From Pollutimonas subterranea (lineage in GTDB: Bacteria > Pseudomonadota > Gammaproteobacteria > Burkholderiales > Burkholderiaceae_B): DNA of 64,000 nucleotides. Below the pieces are notes generated by a model that was not told where the DNA came from, made no database searches, and saw nothing but the letters and a program-made list of their open reading frames with translations. Location: the NCBI RefSeq assembly GCF_002849655.1, contig NZ_PDNW01000017.1, positions 24,446 to 88,445 on the forward strand, read 5' to 3'. Both the position numbers and the translations under genes were made by a program. Below, piece after piece: positions 1 through 9,370 of this stretch. Position 1 is the stretch's first letter, and each line of letters begins with the position of its first letter.

Positions 1-1
1 G

Positions 2-781
2 TCGGACCGGCATAGGGCCTTGCTGGAAACGATCACGAAGGGGCAGGCGGACCTCTTGGCCAATGGCGATGGCTACACCCGTGTGCAGATACAAGATGAA
101 GTCGAAAGCGCCGACCACGCGCAATTGCTCGCGCAACTGGATGTGCTGAATGCGGATATCGACGCTGATACGCTTGAACAGACCCGTCTTGCCGTCGAAC
201 TGGCCGACGCGGTTCGCAAGCTTGATGCCATAGCGGGTACTGACGCGGCGGCCAAGGCAGAATCACAACGGCAACAGGCCCTGGCGCGCATGGCCGACGT
301 GACCGAGCGGTATATCAAGGTGTTCACGGCCGCCCGCCTGTTGCGATGGTCCATCGATCGTTATCGCGAGCAGAAGCAGGGCCCGATGCTGGCTCGGGCG
401 GGGGCGATATTTTCGGGCCTTACCTTGGGCTCATTTCAACGCCTGGCCGTCGACTTTGATCGTGAGCCTATGGTGCTTGAGGGCCTGCGCAGCGATGGCG
501 TGAGGGTGGGGATCGGAGGGATGAGTGACGGAACCCGCGACCAGCTTTACCTGGCCTTGCGCCTGGCAGCGTTGGAGCTCCACCTCCAGCAGGCTCCTGC
601 GTTGCCATTTATCGCAGACGACTTGTTCATCAATTACGACGATGCGCGCGCCGAAGCCGCCTTGTGGGCGCTTGCCGAGCTGTCACAGCATACACAGGTG
701 ATTTTCCTGAGTCACCACGATCATTTGCTTGCGACGGCACACAAGGTCTTTGGCAAGGACTTGAATGTCGTCATGTTGTAA
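2..781 (+). CDS. YhaN-like SMC/Rad50-type ATPase, C-terminal part
   Basis: The frame is open from the first bases of the window, so this is the 3' end (about 259 codons) of a longer gene. The visible part ends in an ABC/SMC-type ATPase lobe: a signature-like stretch SDGTRDQLYLALRLA near residue 180, a Walker B region LPFIADDLF near 205 and a terminal switch LSHH. The preceding region is charged and helical, as expected for the end of a coiled coil. GT-x-QLYLALRLA is typical of YhaN/SbcC-related proteins, which act on DNA ends with a YhaO/SbcD-like nuclease. The partner would lie upstream, outside the window. The family call is good; the substrate is unknown. Confidence 0.75.
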   Translation, partial: SDRHRALLETITKGQADLLANGDGYTRVQIQDEVESADHAQLLAQLDVLNADIDADTLEQTRLAVELADAVRKLDAIAGTDAAAKAESQRQQALARMADVTERYIKVFTAARLLRWSIDRYREQKQGPMLARAGAIFSGLTLGSFQRLAVDFDREPMVLEGLRSDGVRVGIGGMSDGTRDQLYLALRLAALELHLQQAPALPFIADDLFINYDDARAEAALWALAELSQHTQVIFLSHHDHLLATAHKVFGKDLNVVML

Positions 782-807
782 AAGCGCCGAAGCCTCGGGA
801 CACCGGC

Positions 808-1737
808 TCAGTTCAGCAAGCTTAACAACAGACTGATCGTGGCGAACGACAGAACGGTGGATACCAGTAGGGCAGCCGCGCAGCGCTCTTCCAGTCCGAA
901 GCGCTGGCCGAGTATCGGATAAATGCTGAGCATAGGCGCGCTCGCAAACACCAAGCCCGCGGTTTTCAGGCCAGGGTCCATGTTCGGCACCAGCAGGAAA
1001 GCCAGGAATATGGCAATGGGATGTGCAATCAGCTTGCCGATTGCGATTTGCGTTATGTCCGCCATCAAGCCGCGGGCCTTCAACCCGTAAAGCGTGCCGC
1101 CGATCACGAACAGCGCCACCGGTGCGGAGGCGCCGGCGAGCATATCGATGACCTGGGTTCCGATGAGCGGCAGTCGCAGCCCGAGCAAGGAAAGCGCCAG
1201 TCCGGTCGCAATGGCGATAATGAGAGGGCTTCTGGTCAGGCGCCTGGCGGTCCGCAGCAGGACGACGCGGCGGGGCGCTCCGGAATGCTGCCCGGTCTCG
1301 GCCAACGCTTGTGCCATCGGTATGATCACAATGGTCTCGACCATGATGGCCATGGCCACGCCCAGCGCCGCAGACGGTCCGACGACCATGGCGGCCACGG
1401 GGTAGCCGATGAATCCGCTGTTGGAGGCTGACATTCCCAGGCCCGCCATGGCGCTGCTGCTGATGTCCTGCTTCAATCGCTTGTGGAAAACGAAGAATCC
1501 CAGGCCGAATGAAGCCAGCGAGCCCGCGGCATAAGCCAGCAGAAACTCGATGTTGACGATTTCATGAAATGGCCTTTCAGCCAGGCCCTTGATAATGAGC
1601 GCCGGCAGAGCCAAGGTAATGACAAAGCTGCCCATGCCCCTTATTTGCTCGCGCGTTACAAGCTGGGCCCGGGTGGCGACGAATCCGATTCCGATCAGCA
1701 TGAAAATCGGCGCCGTGACAGAGAGTATTTGCTGCAT
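808..1737 (-). CDS. AEC-family (auxin efflux carrier type) permease
   Basis: The 309-residue protein is almost wholly hydrophobic, with about ten predicted membrane helices in two halves joined by a basic loop near residues 150-165 (PRRVVLLRTARRLTR). The pattern, including FVITLALPALIIKG near residue 40 and SNSGFIGYPVA near 105, fits the PIN/AEC transporter superfamily, whose bacterial members export organic acids or related anions. The substrate cannot be read from sequence. It is convergent with the upstream ATPase gene and divergent from the ABC operon that follows. Confidence 0.8.
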   Translation of the reverse strand: MQQILSVTAPIFMLIGIGFVATRAQLVTREQIRGMGSFVITLALPALIIKGLAERPFHEIVNIEFLLAYAAGSLASFGLGFFVFHKRLKQDISSSAMAGLGMSASNSGFIGYPVAAMVVGPSAALGVAMAIMVETIVIIPMAQALAETGQHSGAPRRVVLLRTARRLTRSPLIIAIATGLALSLLGLRLPLIGTQVIDMLAGASAPVALFVIGGTLYGLKARGLMADITQIAIGKLIAHPIAIFLAFLLVPNMDPGLKTAGLVFASAPMLSIYPILGQRFGLEERCAAALLVSTVLSFATISLLLSLLN

Positions 1738-1898
1738 TGTTCCCGCTGATTGCGGACAGTAGAAGGTGGGGCTGGATTTTACGACAGACAGCCAGTCTCT
1801 ATATTTCCCAAATGAATAAGCAAAGACAATAAAAATTCTTGTAGGGTATTAGCCGTCTGAGTACAGTGCGATATAACCAAATCGTAAGACGAGATTTA

Positions 1899-2672
1899 AT
1901 GAAGCTGTCCTTCAAGAATATAGAAAAGCAGTTTTCCGGCCTGCCAGTCATCGAGAATTTCAGCCGTGACATTCAGGACGGCGAACTGGTGGCGCTGGTG
2001 GGACCATCCGGCTGCGGCAAATCAACGCTGCTGCACATCGCCGCGGGGCTGGAAAAGCCTTCGGCGGGCGCGATGCTGGCCGATGGCTCGCCCATTGTGG
2101 GGCCGCATCCTGAACGCACCCTGATGTTCCAGGAAAACGCGCTTTATCCATGGTTGACGCTGGAACAGAACGTGTCCCTGGCGCTCGAGTTTCAGAAAAT
2201 GGATAAGGCGCAGTCGCGCAAGCAGGCGCGCGAATGGCTGAAAAAGGTCAATCTTCAGGGTTTTGAAACCTACTTCCCCCATCAGGTGTCGGGCGGCATG
2301 CGCCAACGCGCGGCGCTGGCAAGGGCGTTCATATCAAACCCCAAGGCCTTGCTGCTGGATGAACCTTTTGGCGCGCTGGACGCGCTGACGCGCATGACGC
2401 TGCAAGATGCACTGCGTCAACTGATCCGTGAAACGGGACCGACTGTGTTGCTGGTGACGCACGACGTGGACGAGGCCTTGTTCCTGGCTGACCGCATCCT
2501 GGTTTTCAGTTCGCGCCCGGCGACGGTGCTTAAAGAGTTCAGCCTGGCACAGCACGAGAAGACGCATGACCTGTCGGAGTTTGCGGCCATGCGCAGAGAA
2601 ATTTTAGGTCTACTGGGAATTCATGCCGAACAGGATGAAGTTGCCAAATCAATCGAGGAAATGGAAGTATGA
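1899..2672 (+). CDS. ABC transporter ATPase, NitT/TauT family
   Basis: A 257-residue nucleotide-binding subunit. Walker A is GPSGCGKST, the signature VSGGMRQR, Walker B ALLLDEPFGALDA, and the switch histidine sits in VTHDVDEALFLADRI. The family energises uptake of nitrate, taurine, alkanesulfonates and similar small anions. An upstream GTG at 1866 is in frame, but the ATG at 1899 aligns better with family N-termini (MKLSFKNIEKQF). The stop overlaps the start of the receptor gene by four bases, so the two are probably translationally coupled. First gene of a four-gene importer operon. Confidence 0.88.
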   Translation: MKLSFKNIEKQFSGLPVIENFSRDIQDGELVALVGPSGCGKSTLLHIAAGLEKPSAGAMLADGSPIVGPHPERTLMFQENALYPWLTLEQNVSLALEFQKMDKAQSRKQAREWLKKVNLQGFETYFPHQVSGGMRQRAALARAFISNPKALLLDEPFGALDALTRMTLQDALRQLIRETGPTVLLVTHDVDEALFLADRILVFSSRPATVLKEFSLAQHEKTHDLSEFAAMRREILGLLGIHAEQDEVAKSIEEMEV

Positions 2673-3664
2673 AACTATCACGTTTATTGATCCCTGCACT
2701 GGCCACGCTGGCCATGGCCGGACAGGCTTTCGCCGCCGATAAATTCAAGGTCGGCTATCTGCGCGTCATGGACGATGCCCAGGTCATTGCCGCCTACGAA
2801 GGCGGGTTCTACAAGAAGCATGGCCTGGACGTTGAACTGGTTGAATTCAAGTCCGGTACCGACTTGATCAAGGCCATCGTCGGCGGCCAGCTGGACACCG
2901 GTGTGTTGGGTTTCACCAACGCTGCATCGTGGTCATCCAAGGGTGCGGACTTGAAAGTGGTGGGCGGCGCCCAGCATGGTTTCCATGCCATCCTGGTGCG
3001 TGACGACGCCAATATCAAGGACGTCGCCGGCCTGAAGGGCCACACCCTGGCATCGCAAAAAGAGGGCAGTACTGCCGATACCGTGCTGCGCGGTGTCGTG
3101 TTGAAGAACGCCAGCCTTACGCCGGAAGACTTGACCATTATGGGCGTAAGTCCGCAAGTGGCTGTCCAGTCCCTGGTGGGCGGTCGCGTCGATGCCGCTT
3201 TCCTGTTCGAGCCGCAGGCCAGCATTGCCCAGTTGATCGCGCCAGTGACACAGATTTATGAGATTGGCGAAGTGTGGCCTTTCCCATGCATGGTGGTCAT
3301 CACATCCGGCGACATACTGAAGAAAAATAAAGAAGCGGTGTGGAAATCGCTGGATGCGCAGCGCGAGGCGATCGAACTGATGCAGGAAAAACCGGACGAG
3401 GCCGCCAAGCTGATTGCCAGCTACTTTATTGCCGAGCCCACGCTCAAGACATTGAAGCATGGCGACGTGCCCCGCGAGAAAGTCATCAGCGATGCCATCA
3501 AGAGCCAGACCTTCAGTGCCGTGCTGACGCCCAAGGAACTGGAACGCATGCAGGAGATCGCCAACATCATGCAGGAGTCGGGTGCATTGAAGACCAAGGA
3601 CGGTTCCGAATTTGTCGTCAAGAATATTGTCGACCTGGAATGGCAGAACACGCGCAAACTGTAA
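2669..3664 (+). CDS. ABC transporter periplasmic receptor, NMT1/SsuA-like
   Basis: The protein has 331 residues. A signal peptide covers residues 1-22 (cleavage in QAFAADKF) and is followed by a type II periplasmic-binding fold: early GYLRV...AYEGGFYKKHGLDVELVEF, then GGQLDTGVLGFT. This matches the NitT/TauT/SsuA receptor group. It lies between the ATPase and permease genes of the same importer. A stable hairpin follows the gene and may lower downstream expression, which would suit the usual excess of receptor over membrane subunits. The ligand is not determinable; a sulfonate-like or aromatic anion is a guess. Confidence 0.85.
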   Translation: MKLSRLLIPALATLAMAGQAFAADKFKVGYLRVMDDAQVIAAYEGGFYKKHGLDVELVEFKSGTDLIKAIVGGQLDTGVLGFTNAASWSSKGADLKVVGGAQHGFHAILVRDDANIKDVAGLKGHTLASQKEGSTADTVLRGVVLKNASLTPEDLTIMGVSPQVAVQSLVGGRVDAAFLFEPQASIAQLIAPVTQIYEIGEVWPFPCMVVITSGDILKKNKEAVWKSLDAQREAIELMQEKPDEAAKLIASYFIAEPTLKTLKHGDVPREKVISDAIKSQTFSAVLTPKELERMQEIANIMQESGALKTKDGSEFVVKNIVDLEWQNTRKL

Positions 3665-3726
3665 ATCGTCGATACTCGCAGGCCTTGCACTGCGGATTGT
3701 CACGCGCAGATTCGCCCCCTTGTATG

Positions 3727-3750
3727 GATGGCCGGCCTAGCCCGGCCATC
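3727..3750 (+). terminator. Hairpin between receptor and permease genes, possible attenuator
   Basis: Nine-base perfect arms (GATGGCCGG / CCGGCCATC) enclose a six-base loop and are followed by TTGATTT, a weak T-rich tract. It lies in the 103-base gap between the receptor stop and the permease start. It could be a partial terminator or a 3'-end stabiliser of the receptor transcript. Confidence 0.6.
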
Positions 3751-3767
3751 TTGATTTAGAAGCATTT

Positions 3768-4541
3768 ATGAGCACCCAGATTCGTCTCACCGGTTATCGA
3801 AAAAAGCTGGCCATGGTCGTCGCCATCGCGGCCATCCTATTGTTTTGGCAGATTGCTGCCTGGATACTTCCCGACTTTCTCATGCCGGGCGTTCCCGCGG
3901 TCATGGTCCGTCTTTGGGAAGATGTCCAAACGGCCGAGTTTCGCAGCGTGCTCGCAGGCAGCCTGACGCGGCTGGGCTTTGGCTACGGCTTTGCCTTGCT
4001 GTTCGGCATAGGCTTTGGCTTGATAGGCGCTGTGCTGTTCTTCTTTCGGGAAGTGCTCAAGTCGGCCATTATCATCCTGCAGTCGATTCCATCCATTGCG
4101 TGGGTGCCTTTGTTCCTGATCATGATGGGATTCGGCAATATGCCCATCATCGTCGTGATCGCCCTGGCTGCGTTCTTTCCGGCCGCGTTGTCGGTGATGA
4201 ATGCAACGGAAAGCGTGCAGAATGTTCATGTCTCCGCGGCACGGGTCATGGGGGCGAGCCGCTGGGAAATGCTCAAGCGCGTGTATTTGCCCGCCGTCAT
4301 GCCCGAACTCATCACGGGTGCCCAATTGGCATTCGGCAACGCCTGGCGGGCGCTGATTTCGGCCGAGATGCTGATCGGTTTCGGTCAGGGCCTTGGACGC
4401 TCGCTGGCGTACGCCGGTGAAACGGCCGACATGATCGGGGTGATGGCCAACATTCTGACCATTGCCATTTTGGCGACCCTGATCGATCAGGTCATTCTTG
4501 AGAACATGAAGCGCAAGCTGTTGCGCTATCAATACGTATAG
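3768..4541 (+). CDS. ABC transporter permease, NitT/TauT family
   Basis: A 257-residue membrane protein with about six helices. The cytoplasmic EAA loop that docks the ATPase is visible near residues 160-185 (ARVMGASRWEML...LPAVMPELITG). With the ATPase and receptor upstream it makes a complete importer of the SsuABC/TauABC type. It starts 103 bases after the receptor gene and ends two bases before the next gene, a second receptor. Confidence 0.87.
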   Translation: MSTQIRLTGYRKKLAMVVAIAAILLFWQIAAWILPDFLMPGVPAVMVRLWEDVQTAEFRSVLAGSLTRLGFGYGFALLFGIGFGLIGAVLFFFREVLKSAIIILQSIPSIAWVPLFLIMMGFGNMPIIVVIALAAFFPAALSVMNATESVQNVHVSAARVMGASRWEMLKRVYLPAVMPELITGAQLAFGNAWRALISAEMLIGFGQGLGRSLAYAGETADMIGVMANILTIAILATLIDQVILENMKRKLLRYQYV

Positions 4542-4543
4542 CC

Positions 4544-5371
4544 ATGAACGCCATTGCCTTGCCCCGCCGCACGATCGTCATTCCAGGACTTGCAGCCCTT
4601 GTGTTGTCATATGCCTGCATGAGCGGCGCAGCGGCGCAGGCGATGCCGGACCCGGCCGCCGGCGATACGCTGGTGGCCGGTGTGCAGTATGTACCGCCGC
4701 CGTTCGTGGCGGGCGAAAAGGTTCGCACGCCAGAGAGCCCGGCCACGGCGCTTCTTGAAGACCTCGCAAAGCGGCTGTCCCTGCAAGCGCGAACCGTTAC
4801 CGCCGATCCCGCCACGCCCGAGGCGATGCTGGCGGCTGGAAAGGCGAGGCTGCTTCTTGTGCCGGTCAGCGAGCCGGATGCCCTGGGCGCCGCCACGACC
4901 TCCATTCCGACTGGCTACTCGTCCGGCGCCATGGCCATCATGCGCACCGACACGGATATAAAGACGTGGGAACAATTAAAGGGACGTACCGTGTGCCTGG
5001 CGGAGGGCGGACGCTACTCGGGCCAGATGGCCACCAGGTACGGCGCCATCGAGAAATCATTCAAGGCGCCCGCCGATTCATTGCTTGCCCTGCGCATCGG
5101 TGGCTGCGACGCCGCCGTTCATGACAGTGCCATGTTGAATGCGCTGATCAAGCTGCCCGAATGGAAAAAGTTCTCTGCGCGTTTGCCGGTCAGGGATACG
5201 GCGCCCCTTGCCTTTGTCATACCGTCCGATGATGTGCTGTCGCGCGGAACGCTCAAGCAGGTGGTCAGGGACTGGGCAAGCAGCGCTTACCTGGAAAAGC
5301 TTACGACGCTGGCGGCGCGGGATATTGCCTTCGAGGTATACCTGGACCAGACCGTCACGGATTGCCACTAG
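4544..5371 (+). CDS. Second periplasmic solute-binding protein of the ABC operon
   Basis: A 275-residue protein with an N-terminal signal segment ending around residue 32 (SGAAAQAMPD). The body resembles an amino-acid-type periplasmic-binding fold: GVQYVPPPFV early, a WEQLKGRTVCLAEGGRYSG motif near 145, then a final lobe. It starts two bases after the permease stop, so it is almost certainly in the operon. It differs clearly from the first receptor, giving the importer either two binding proteins or one sensory protein. It overlaps the convergent hemerythrin gene by four bases. Confidence 0.7.
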   Translation: MNAIALPRRTIVIPGLAALVLSYACMSGAAAQAMPDPAAGDTLVAGVQYVPPPFVAGEKVRTPESPATALLEDLAKRLSLQARTVTADPATPEAMLAAGKARLLLVPVSEPDALGAATTSIPTGYSSGAMAIMRTDTDIKTWEQLKGRTVCLAEGGRYSGQMATRYGAIEKSFKAPADSLLALRIGGCDAAVHDSAMLNALIKLPEWKKFSARLPVRDTAPLAFVIPSDDVLSRGTLKQVVRDWASSAYLEKLTTLAARDIAFEVYLDQTVTDCH

Positions 5372-5913
5372 TCTGGAATTGCACGACGCTTGCGCATGGC
5401 GCGGCCAATGCGGGTAATTTCGTCGTCGCTCAACAAGCGTCCCGCCATGGGAAGCAATTCGTCTTCTTCGAGTCTCATATGGGTGTCATACAGGTTTATG
5501 AACGACTCCACCAAGTCTTGATCCAGCAGGGCCAGAGCGCGCGCTTCCACCTGCTGCAGTGACGGTTTCAAACGTTTCCACATTGCTTCGAGTCGGCGAT
5601 GGTCGGCGGCCAGCCTTTCCGTGAGTTCCCTGATACAGACCGCATCGGACCCGGCCATGGATTCGATCAAGGCCGGGAACAGGTCTTGTTCTTCGTCAGC
5701 ATGATGATGAAGCGCCGAGGTGTCGAAATAGCGCATGATGGCCGTGGCGGCCGAGCCGGCCTGCGCATCGCTGCCATGAAGGCGCAAATGCGCCGACAGG
5801 CGTTTCAGCGTATCGCATTGCCGTTCAATGCGATGATGGCATGCAGCCAGCATTTCGAGCGGCACTTCGACACTGGCCGCCGGGCCGGAATAGCCGGGAA
5901 AGTCTGTACTCAT
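5368..5913 (-). CDS. Hemerythrin-domain protein
   Basis: A 181-residue cytoplasmic protein with the four-helix hemerythrin pattern of iron ligands: H-R-I-E-R-Q-C near residue 27, LHHHADEEQDLFP near 65, a mid H (ADHRRLEAMW) and a C-terminal THMRLEEDELLP. These fit a di-iron site for oxygen, nitric oxide or redox sensing. The ATG at 5913 is preferred over the one at 5958 because AAGGA lies about eight bases before it. Confidence 0.85.
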   Translation of the reverse strand: MSTDFPGYSGPAASVEVPLEMLAACHHRIERQCDTLKRLSAHLRLHGSDAQAGSAATAIMRYFDTSALHHHADEEQDLFPALIESMAGSDAVCIRELTERLAADHRRLEAMWKRLKPSLQQVEARALALLDQDLVESFINLYDTHMRLEEDELLPMAGRLLSDDEITRIGRAMRKRRAIPD

Positions 5914-6007
5914 GGCCTTGATCCTTTTACGGCTTGTCGTTCCAGAGAAACATGCCATTGAATCCTGTATTCTTGAGTGTTAGCGACACGCATCGACACC
6001 AGGCATC

Positions 6008-7375
6008 ATGGGCACAGTTAATCATAGCGCGAAGCGCGATGGCTTTACATCGGGCTTTGGAGTATTGGCCGCTACCTTGGGGTCGGCCGTTGGTCTCGGA
6101 AATATCTGGAAGTTTCCTTCCCTGACAGGCGCCAACGGCGGCGCCGGTTTTCTATTGGTATATTTTTTGGCAACCCTGCTTATCGGTTTGCCCGTGATGA
6201 TCGCGGAAATATCGATAGGCCGGCAAGCCAAGGCAAACCCGATTACGGCCTTGCGCCAACTTGCTCCCAAGGGACGGCCATGGTGGTTGATCGGTGCGTC
6301 CGGCGTGCTGGCGTCATTCCTGATCATGGCGTTTTACTCGGAGGTCGTGGCCTGGGTCTTTGCCTATGTGGCCAAGGCGGTGGGCGGGTCCATCCTTAGC
6401 AGCGATCCCGCCGTGACGCAACGGGCTTTTGACACGCTGATCAGCGACCCCCTGCAGTCCTTGCTGTGGCAGTGGCTTGTACTGGTGTTCATCGGCAGCA
6501 TTCTGCTGTGCGGGGTATCCAAGGGTATTGAGGCCGTCACCAAGCGATTGATGCCGCTGCTTTTCCTGTTGTTGCTTTTACTGTGCAGCGTGAGCCTGTC
6601 CCTGGATAAGGCAGGCGAAGGACTGGCCTTTCTGTTCAGTCCTGATTTCAGCAAGCTGAATGCGTCTGTGGTGCTGACTGCCATGGGCCTGGCATTCTTC
6701 AAGCTTTCGATAGGCATGGGCACGATGATGACCTATGGCAGCTATTTCCGTGACGATCAGAATATCCCACGCACTGCATTCCGCGTGATGACTGCCGATC
6801 TTTGCGTGTCGCTGCTCGCAGGCATTGCCATATTCCCGGCCGTATTCACGTTCGGCTTTGCGCCGTCAGCCGGGCCGTCGCTGGTGTTCATCACGATACC
6901 GGCGGTATTTGCGCAGATACCCATGGGGCATGTGCTTATGGTGGTGTTTTTCGTGTTGACGGCGGTGGCCGCGACGGGCGCCATGCTTTCCTTGATGGAA
7001 GTGCCGGTGCTCATCCTGCACGAACGCTTCGGCTTATCCCGGGCCCGGGCTACGCTGACTACCTTGGTCATGCTGGCAGTCATCGGCTCCGGTTGCGCTT
7101 TGTCCAACAGCACATTGGCCGAATTCCGCCTGTTTGGCTTGAACCTGTTTGATCTTTCCGACTACCTGTCGTCCAACATTTTCCTGCCGATAGGCGGAAT
7201 ATTCATTGCATTGTTCGTGGGCTGGAGCTGGGGGCTTGAACGTTTCAGGCTTGCGATCTCGAATCATGGCACGCTGAATAACGCCAGGCTTGCGGGCGCC
7301 ATATTCTTCCTGCTGCGCTACGTGTCGCCGGCGCTCATCCTGCTTGTCATGCTCAGGGCGCTGCAACTGGTCTGA
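6008..7375 (+). CDS. Sodium-dependent transporter, NSS (SNF) family
   Basis: A 455-residue membrane protein. The first helix carries the diagnostic GSAVGLGNIWKFP, followed by the TGANGGAGFLLVY stretch, the sodium/substrate region of LeuT-fold neurotransmitter:sodium symporters. About eleven to twelve helices are visible, as usual for prokaryotic members. These proteins take up amino acids or related amines with sodium; the substrate is unknown. It stands alone, between the hemerythrin gene and a convergent serine acetyltransferase gene. Confidence 0.9.
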   Translation: MGTVNHSAKRDGFTSGFGVLAATLGSAVGLGNIWKFPSLTGANGGAGFLLVYFLATLLIGLPVMIAEISIGRQAKANPITALRQLAPKGRPWWLIGASGVLASFLIMAFYSEVVAWVFAYVAKAVGGSILSSDPAVTQRAFDTLISDPLQSLLWQWLVLVFIGSILLCGVSKGIEAVTKRLMPLLFLLLLLLCSVSLSLDKAGEGLAFLFSPDFSKLNASVVLTAMGLAFFKLSIGMGTMMTYGSYFRDDQNIPRTAFRVMTADLCVSLLAGIAIFPAVFTFGFAPSAGPSLVFITIPAVFAQIPMGHVLMVVFFVLTAVAATGAMLSLMEVPVLILHERFGLSRARATLTTLVMLAVIGSGCALSNSTLAEFRLFGLNLFDLSDYLSSNIFLPIGGIFIALFVGWSWGLERFRLAISNHGTLNNARLAGAIFFLLRYVSPALILLVMLRALQLV

Positions 7376-7446
7376 TTCGCATGTCGGCCATGGCTCAACA
7401 ATGGCTGACATGCGTTGTGCCCGGCGTATGGCCCGGCTCTGGCCGC

Positions 7447-8370
7447 TTATTCGTGGGCGGCCGGGTCGCAGCTCTGCATGCCCTGGGAGTCGGCTTGCGT
7501 AACGTGCCCTCCTGGGGGGACATCGTCGATAAGCCATACGTTGCCGCCTACGGTGCATCCTTTTCCGAGCGTCACCCGGCCCAGGATGGTTGCGCCCGCG
7601 TAGATAACCACATCGTCTTCAACGATAGGATGGCGCGGAAGACCCTTTTCAAGCTTGCCGTTGCCGTCGGTGGGAAAACGCTTGGCGCCCAGCGTGACCG
7701 CCTGGTAGATGCGGACTCGTTCGCCGATGATGCTGGTCTCGCCGATGACCACACCCGTTCCGTGGTCGATAAAGAAGCTTGCGCCGATTTGTGCGCCGGG
7801 ATGGATGTCGATGCCGGTTTGCGAGTGGGCCAGTTCGGCCGACATGCGGGCCAGCAGCGGGAGGTCCTGGATATAGAACTGGTGCGCAATGCGATGATGG
7901 ATCATGGCCAGCACGCCGGGATAGCAGAGCAGGACTTCATCCACGCTGCGCGCTGCCGGGTCGCCGTGATAGGCCGCCAGCACGTCGGTGTCAAGCAAAC
8001 GACGTATGTCGGGCAGAGCGGCGGCGAAGGCCTGTACGGCCGTGGTCGCCCTGGCTTCGATCTCGGTGTCGGTCAGTCCCTGGTGCCGCGTTTGATACTG
8101 GAGTTCGAGGCAGACTTGGCGCAGAAGGGCGTGTAGCGCCGAGTCCAGTGTGTGACCGATGTAGAAGTCTTCGCTTTCCTGCCGCAGGTCCAGCGGGCCC
8201 AGCCGCATGGGAAACAGTACGCCCTTGAGATCATCCAGTATCTTCGTCAGTGCCTGTGGCGAAGGGAATTCACGGCCGCCGGGTTCGCGCGAGCGACCCT
8301 GGGCGGTACGCCAGTCCTGGCGTATCGCATTGAGCGAACTGACAATGGGGTTGATGTCGAAAACTGCCAT
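7447..8370 (-). CDS. epsC: Serine O-acetyltransferase, EpsC/SAT type
   Basis: A 307-residue enzyme predicted to transfer acetyl from acetyl-CoA to L-serine, the first step of cysteine synthesis. The C-terminal half is a left-handed beta-helix of hexapeptide repeats (IDIHPGAQIGASFFIDHGTGVVIGET split over several turns). It holds the conserved histidine of DHGTG, and H-R-I-A-H-Q lies just upstream. The alpha-helical N-terminal domain is long, as in EpsC-type rather than short CysE proteins. The start MAVFDINPIV is divergent from the next transporter gene. Confidence 0.85.
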   Translation of the reverse strand: MAVFDINPIVSSLNAIRQDWRTAQGRSREPGGREFPSPQALTKILDDLKGVLFPMRLGPLDLRQESEDFYIGHTLDSALHALLRQVCLELQYQTRHQGLTDTEIEARATTAVQAFAAALPDIRRLLDTDVLAAYHGDPAARSVDEVLLCYPGVLAMIHHRIAHQFYIQDLPLLARMSAELAHSQTGIDIHPGAQIGASFFIDHGTGVVIGETSIIGERVRIYQAVTLGAKRFPTDGNGKLEKGLPRHPIVEDDVVIYAGATILGRVTLGKGCTVGGNVWLIDDVPPGGHVTQADSQGMQSCDPAAHE

Positions 8371-8470
8371 GGGAATGATGGGCTCCGGCCTTGGTTCTGC
8401 GACCAGGCCTTATGTGCCTGGGGTAAGTAAGTATGATACCAATCTATTTGCCCGTGCTGGAACCGGATCC

Positions 8471-9370
8471 ATGGATTACAAACTTACCCCTTCGACCGCG
8501 TTATTGCTTGTTGTTCCACCTTTCCTGTGGGCCGGCAACGCTGTTGTCGGACGCCTGCTCAGCGACCTGATACCTCCGATTACGCTTAATTTCCTGCGCT
8601 GGGCGATTGCCTTCCTGATCCTGTTGCCGATCGGCTATTCGATATTCCGCAAGGGTAGCGGTCTTTGGCAAAATTACAGGCGCTATGCCCTGTTGGGGCT
8701 GCTGGGCATCGGCCTCTACAACGCCTTGCAATACATCGCGCTGCATACCTCCACCCCGATCAATGTGACCCTGGTCGGCGCCAGCATGCCTGTGTGGATG
8801 CTGCTGATTGGCTTTTTGTTCTTTGATGCCAGGGTCGCGCGCAAGCAGGTGATAGGCGCCATCCTGTCCGTCATCGGCGTGGTCATTGTGTTGAGCCATG
8901 GCGAATGGCGGCAGTTGCTGGGATTGCGTTTCGTGATTGGCGACGTCTTCATGGTGGTAGCCACCATCGTCTGGTCTTTCTATAGCTGGTCGCTGAGCCA
9001 GTCGCGGGATCCCGCGCAAATCCGCCGTAACTGGGCCACGTTCCTGCTGGCCCAGATTTCCTTTGGGGTAGTGTGGTCAGGTGCTTTCGCGGCGGGCGAG
9101 TGGGCGCTTACCGATAGTGTCATTCACTGGGGATGGCCCTTGGTGGCCGGCCTGGCGTATGTCGCGGTAGGGCCGGCCATTATCGCCTTTCGCTGCTGGG
9201 GCTTGGGCGTACAACGCGCCGGCCCCAATACGGCCGGGTTCTTCAATAACCTGACGCCTTTGTTCGCTGCGCTGATGTCGTCGGCGTTCCTGGGCGAGTT
9301 GCCGCAAACGTATCATGGCGTGGCATTTGCCTTGATTGTCAGCGGGATTGTGCTGTCCTCGCGGCGTTAG
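8471..9370 (+). CDS. EamA-family (DMT) transporter
   Basis: A 299-residue protein with ten predicted membrane helices arranged as two EamA repeats (PPFLWAGNAVVGR early, then VGASMPVWMLLIG, AYVAVGPAIIAF in the second half). DMT exporters move metabolites, often amino acids. The frame is open from 8207, but MDYKLTPSTALL at 8471 starts directly before the first helix and avoids overlap with the acetyltransferase gene. It overlaps the convergent HxlR gene by 32 bases. Confidence 0.85.
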   Translation: MDYKLTPSTALLLVVPPFLWAGNAVVGRLLSDLIPPITLNFLRWAIAFLILLPIGYSIFRKGSGLWQNYRRYALLGLLGIGLYNALQYIALHTSTPINVTLVGASMPVWMLLIGFLFFDARVARKQVIGAILSVIGVVIVLSHGEWRQLLGLRFVIGDVFMVVATIVWSFYSWSLSQSRDPAQIRRNWATFLLAQISFGVVWSGAFAAGEWALTDSVIHWGWPLVAGLAYVAVGPAIIAFRCWGLGVQRAGPNTAGFFNNLTPLFAALMSSAFLGELPQTYHGVAFALIVSGIVLSSRR

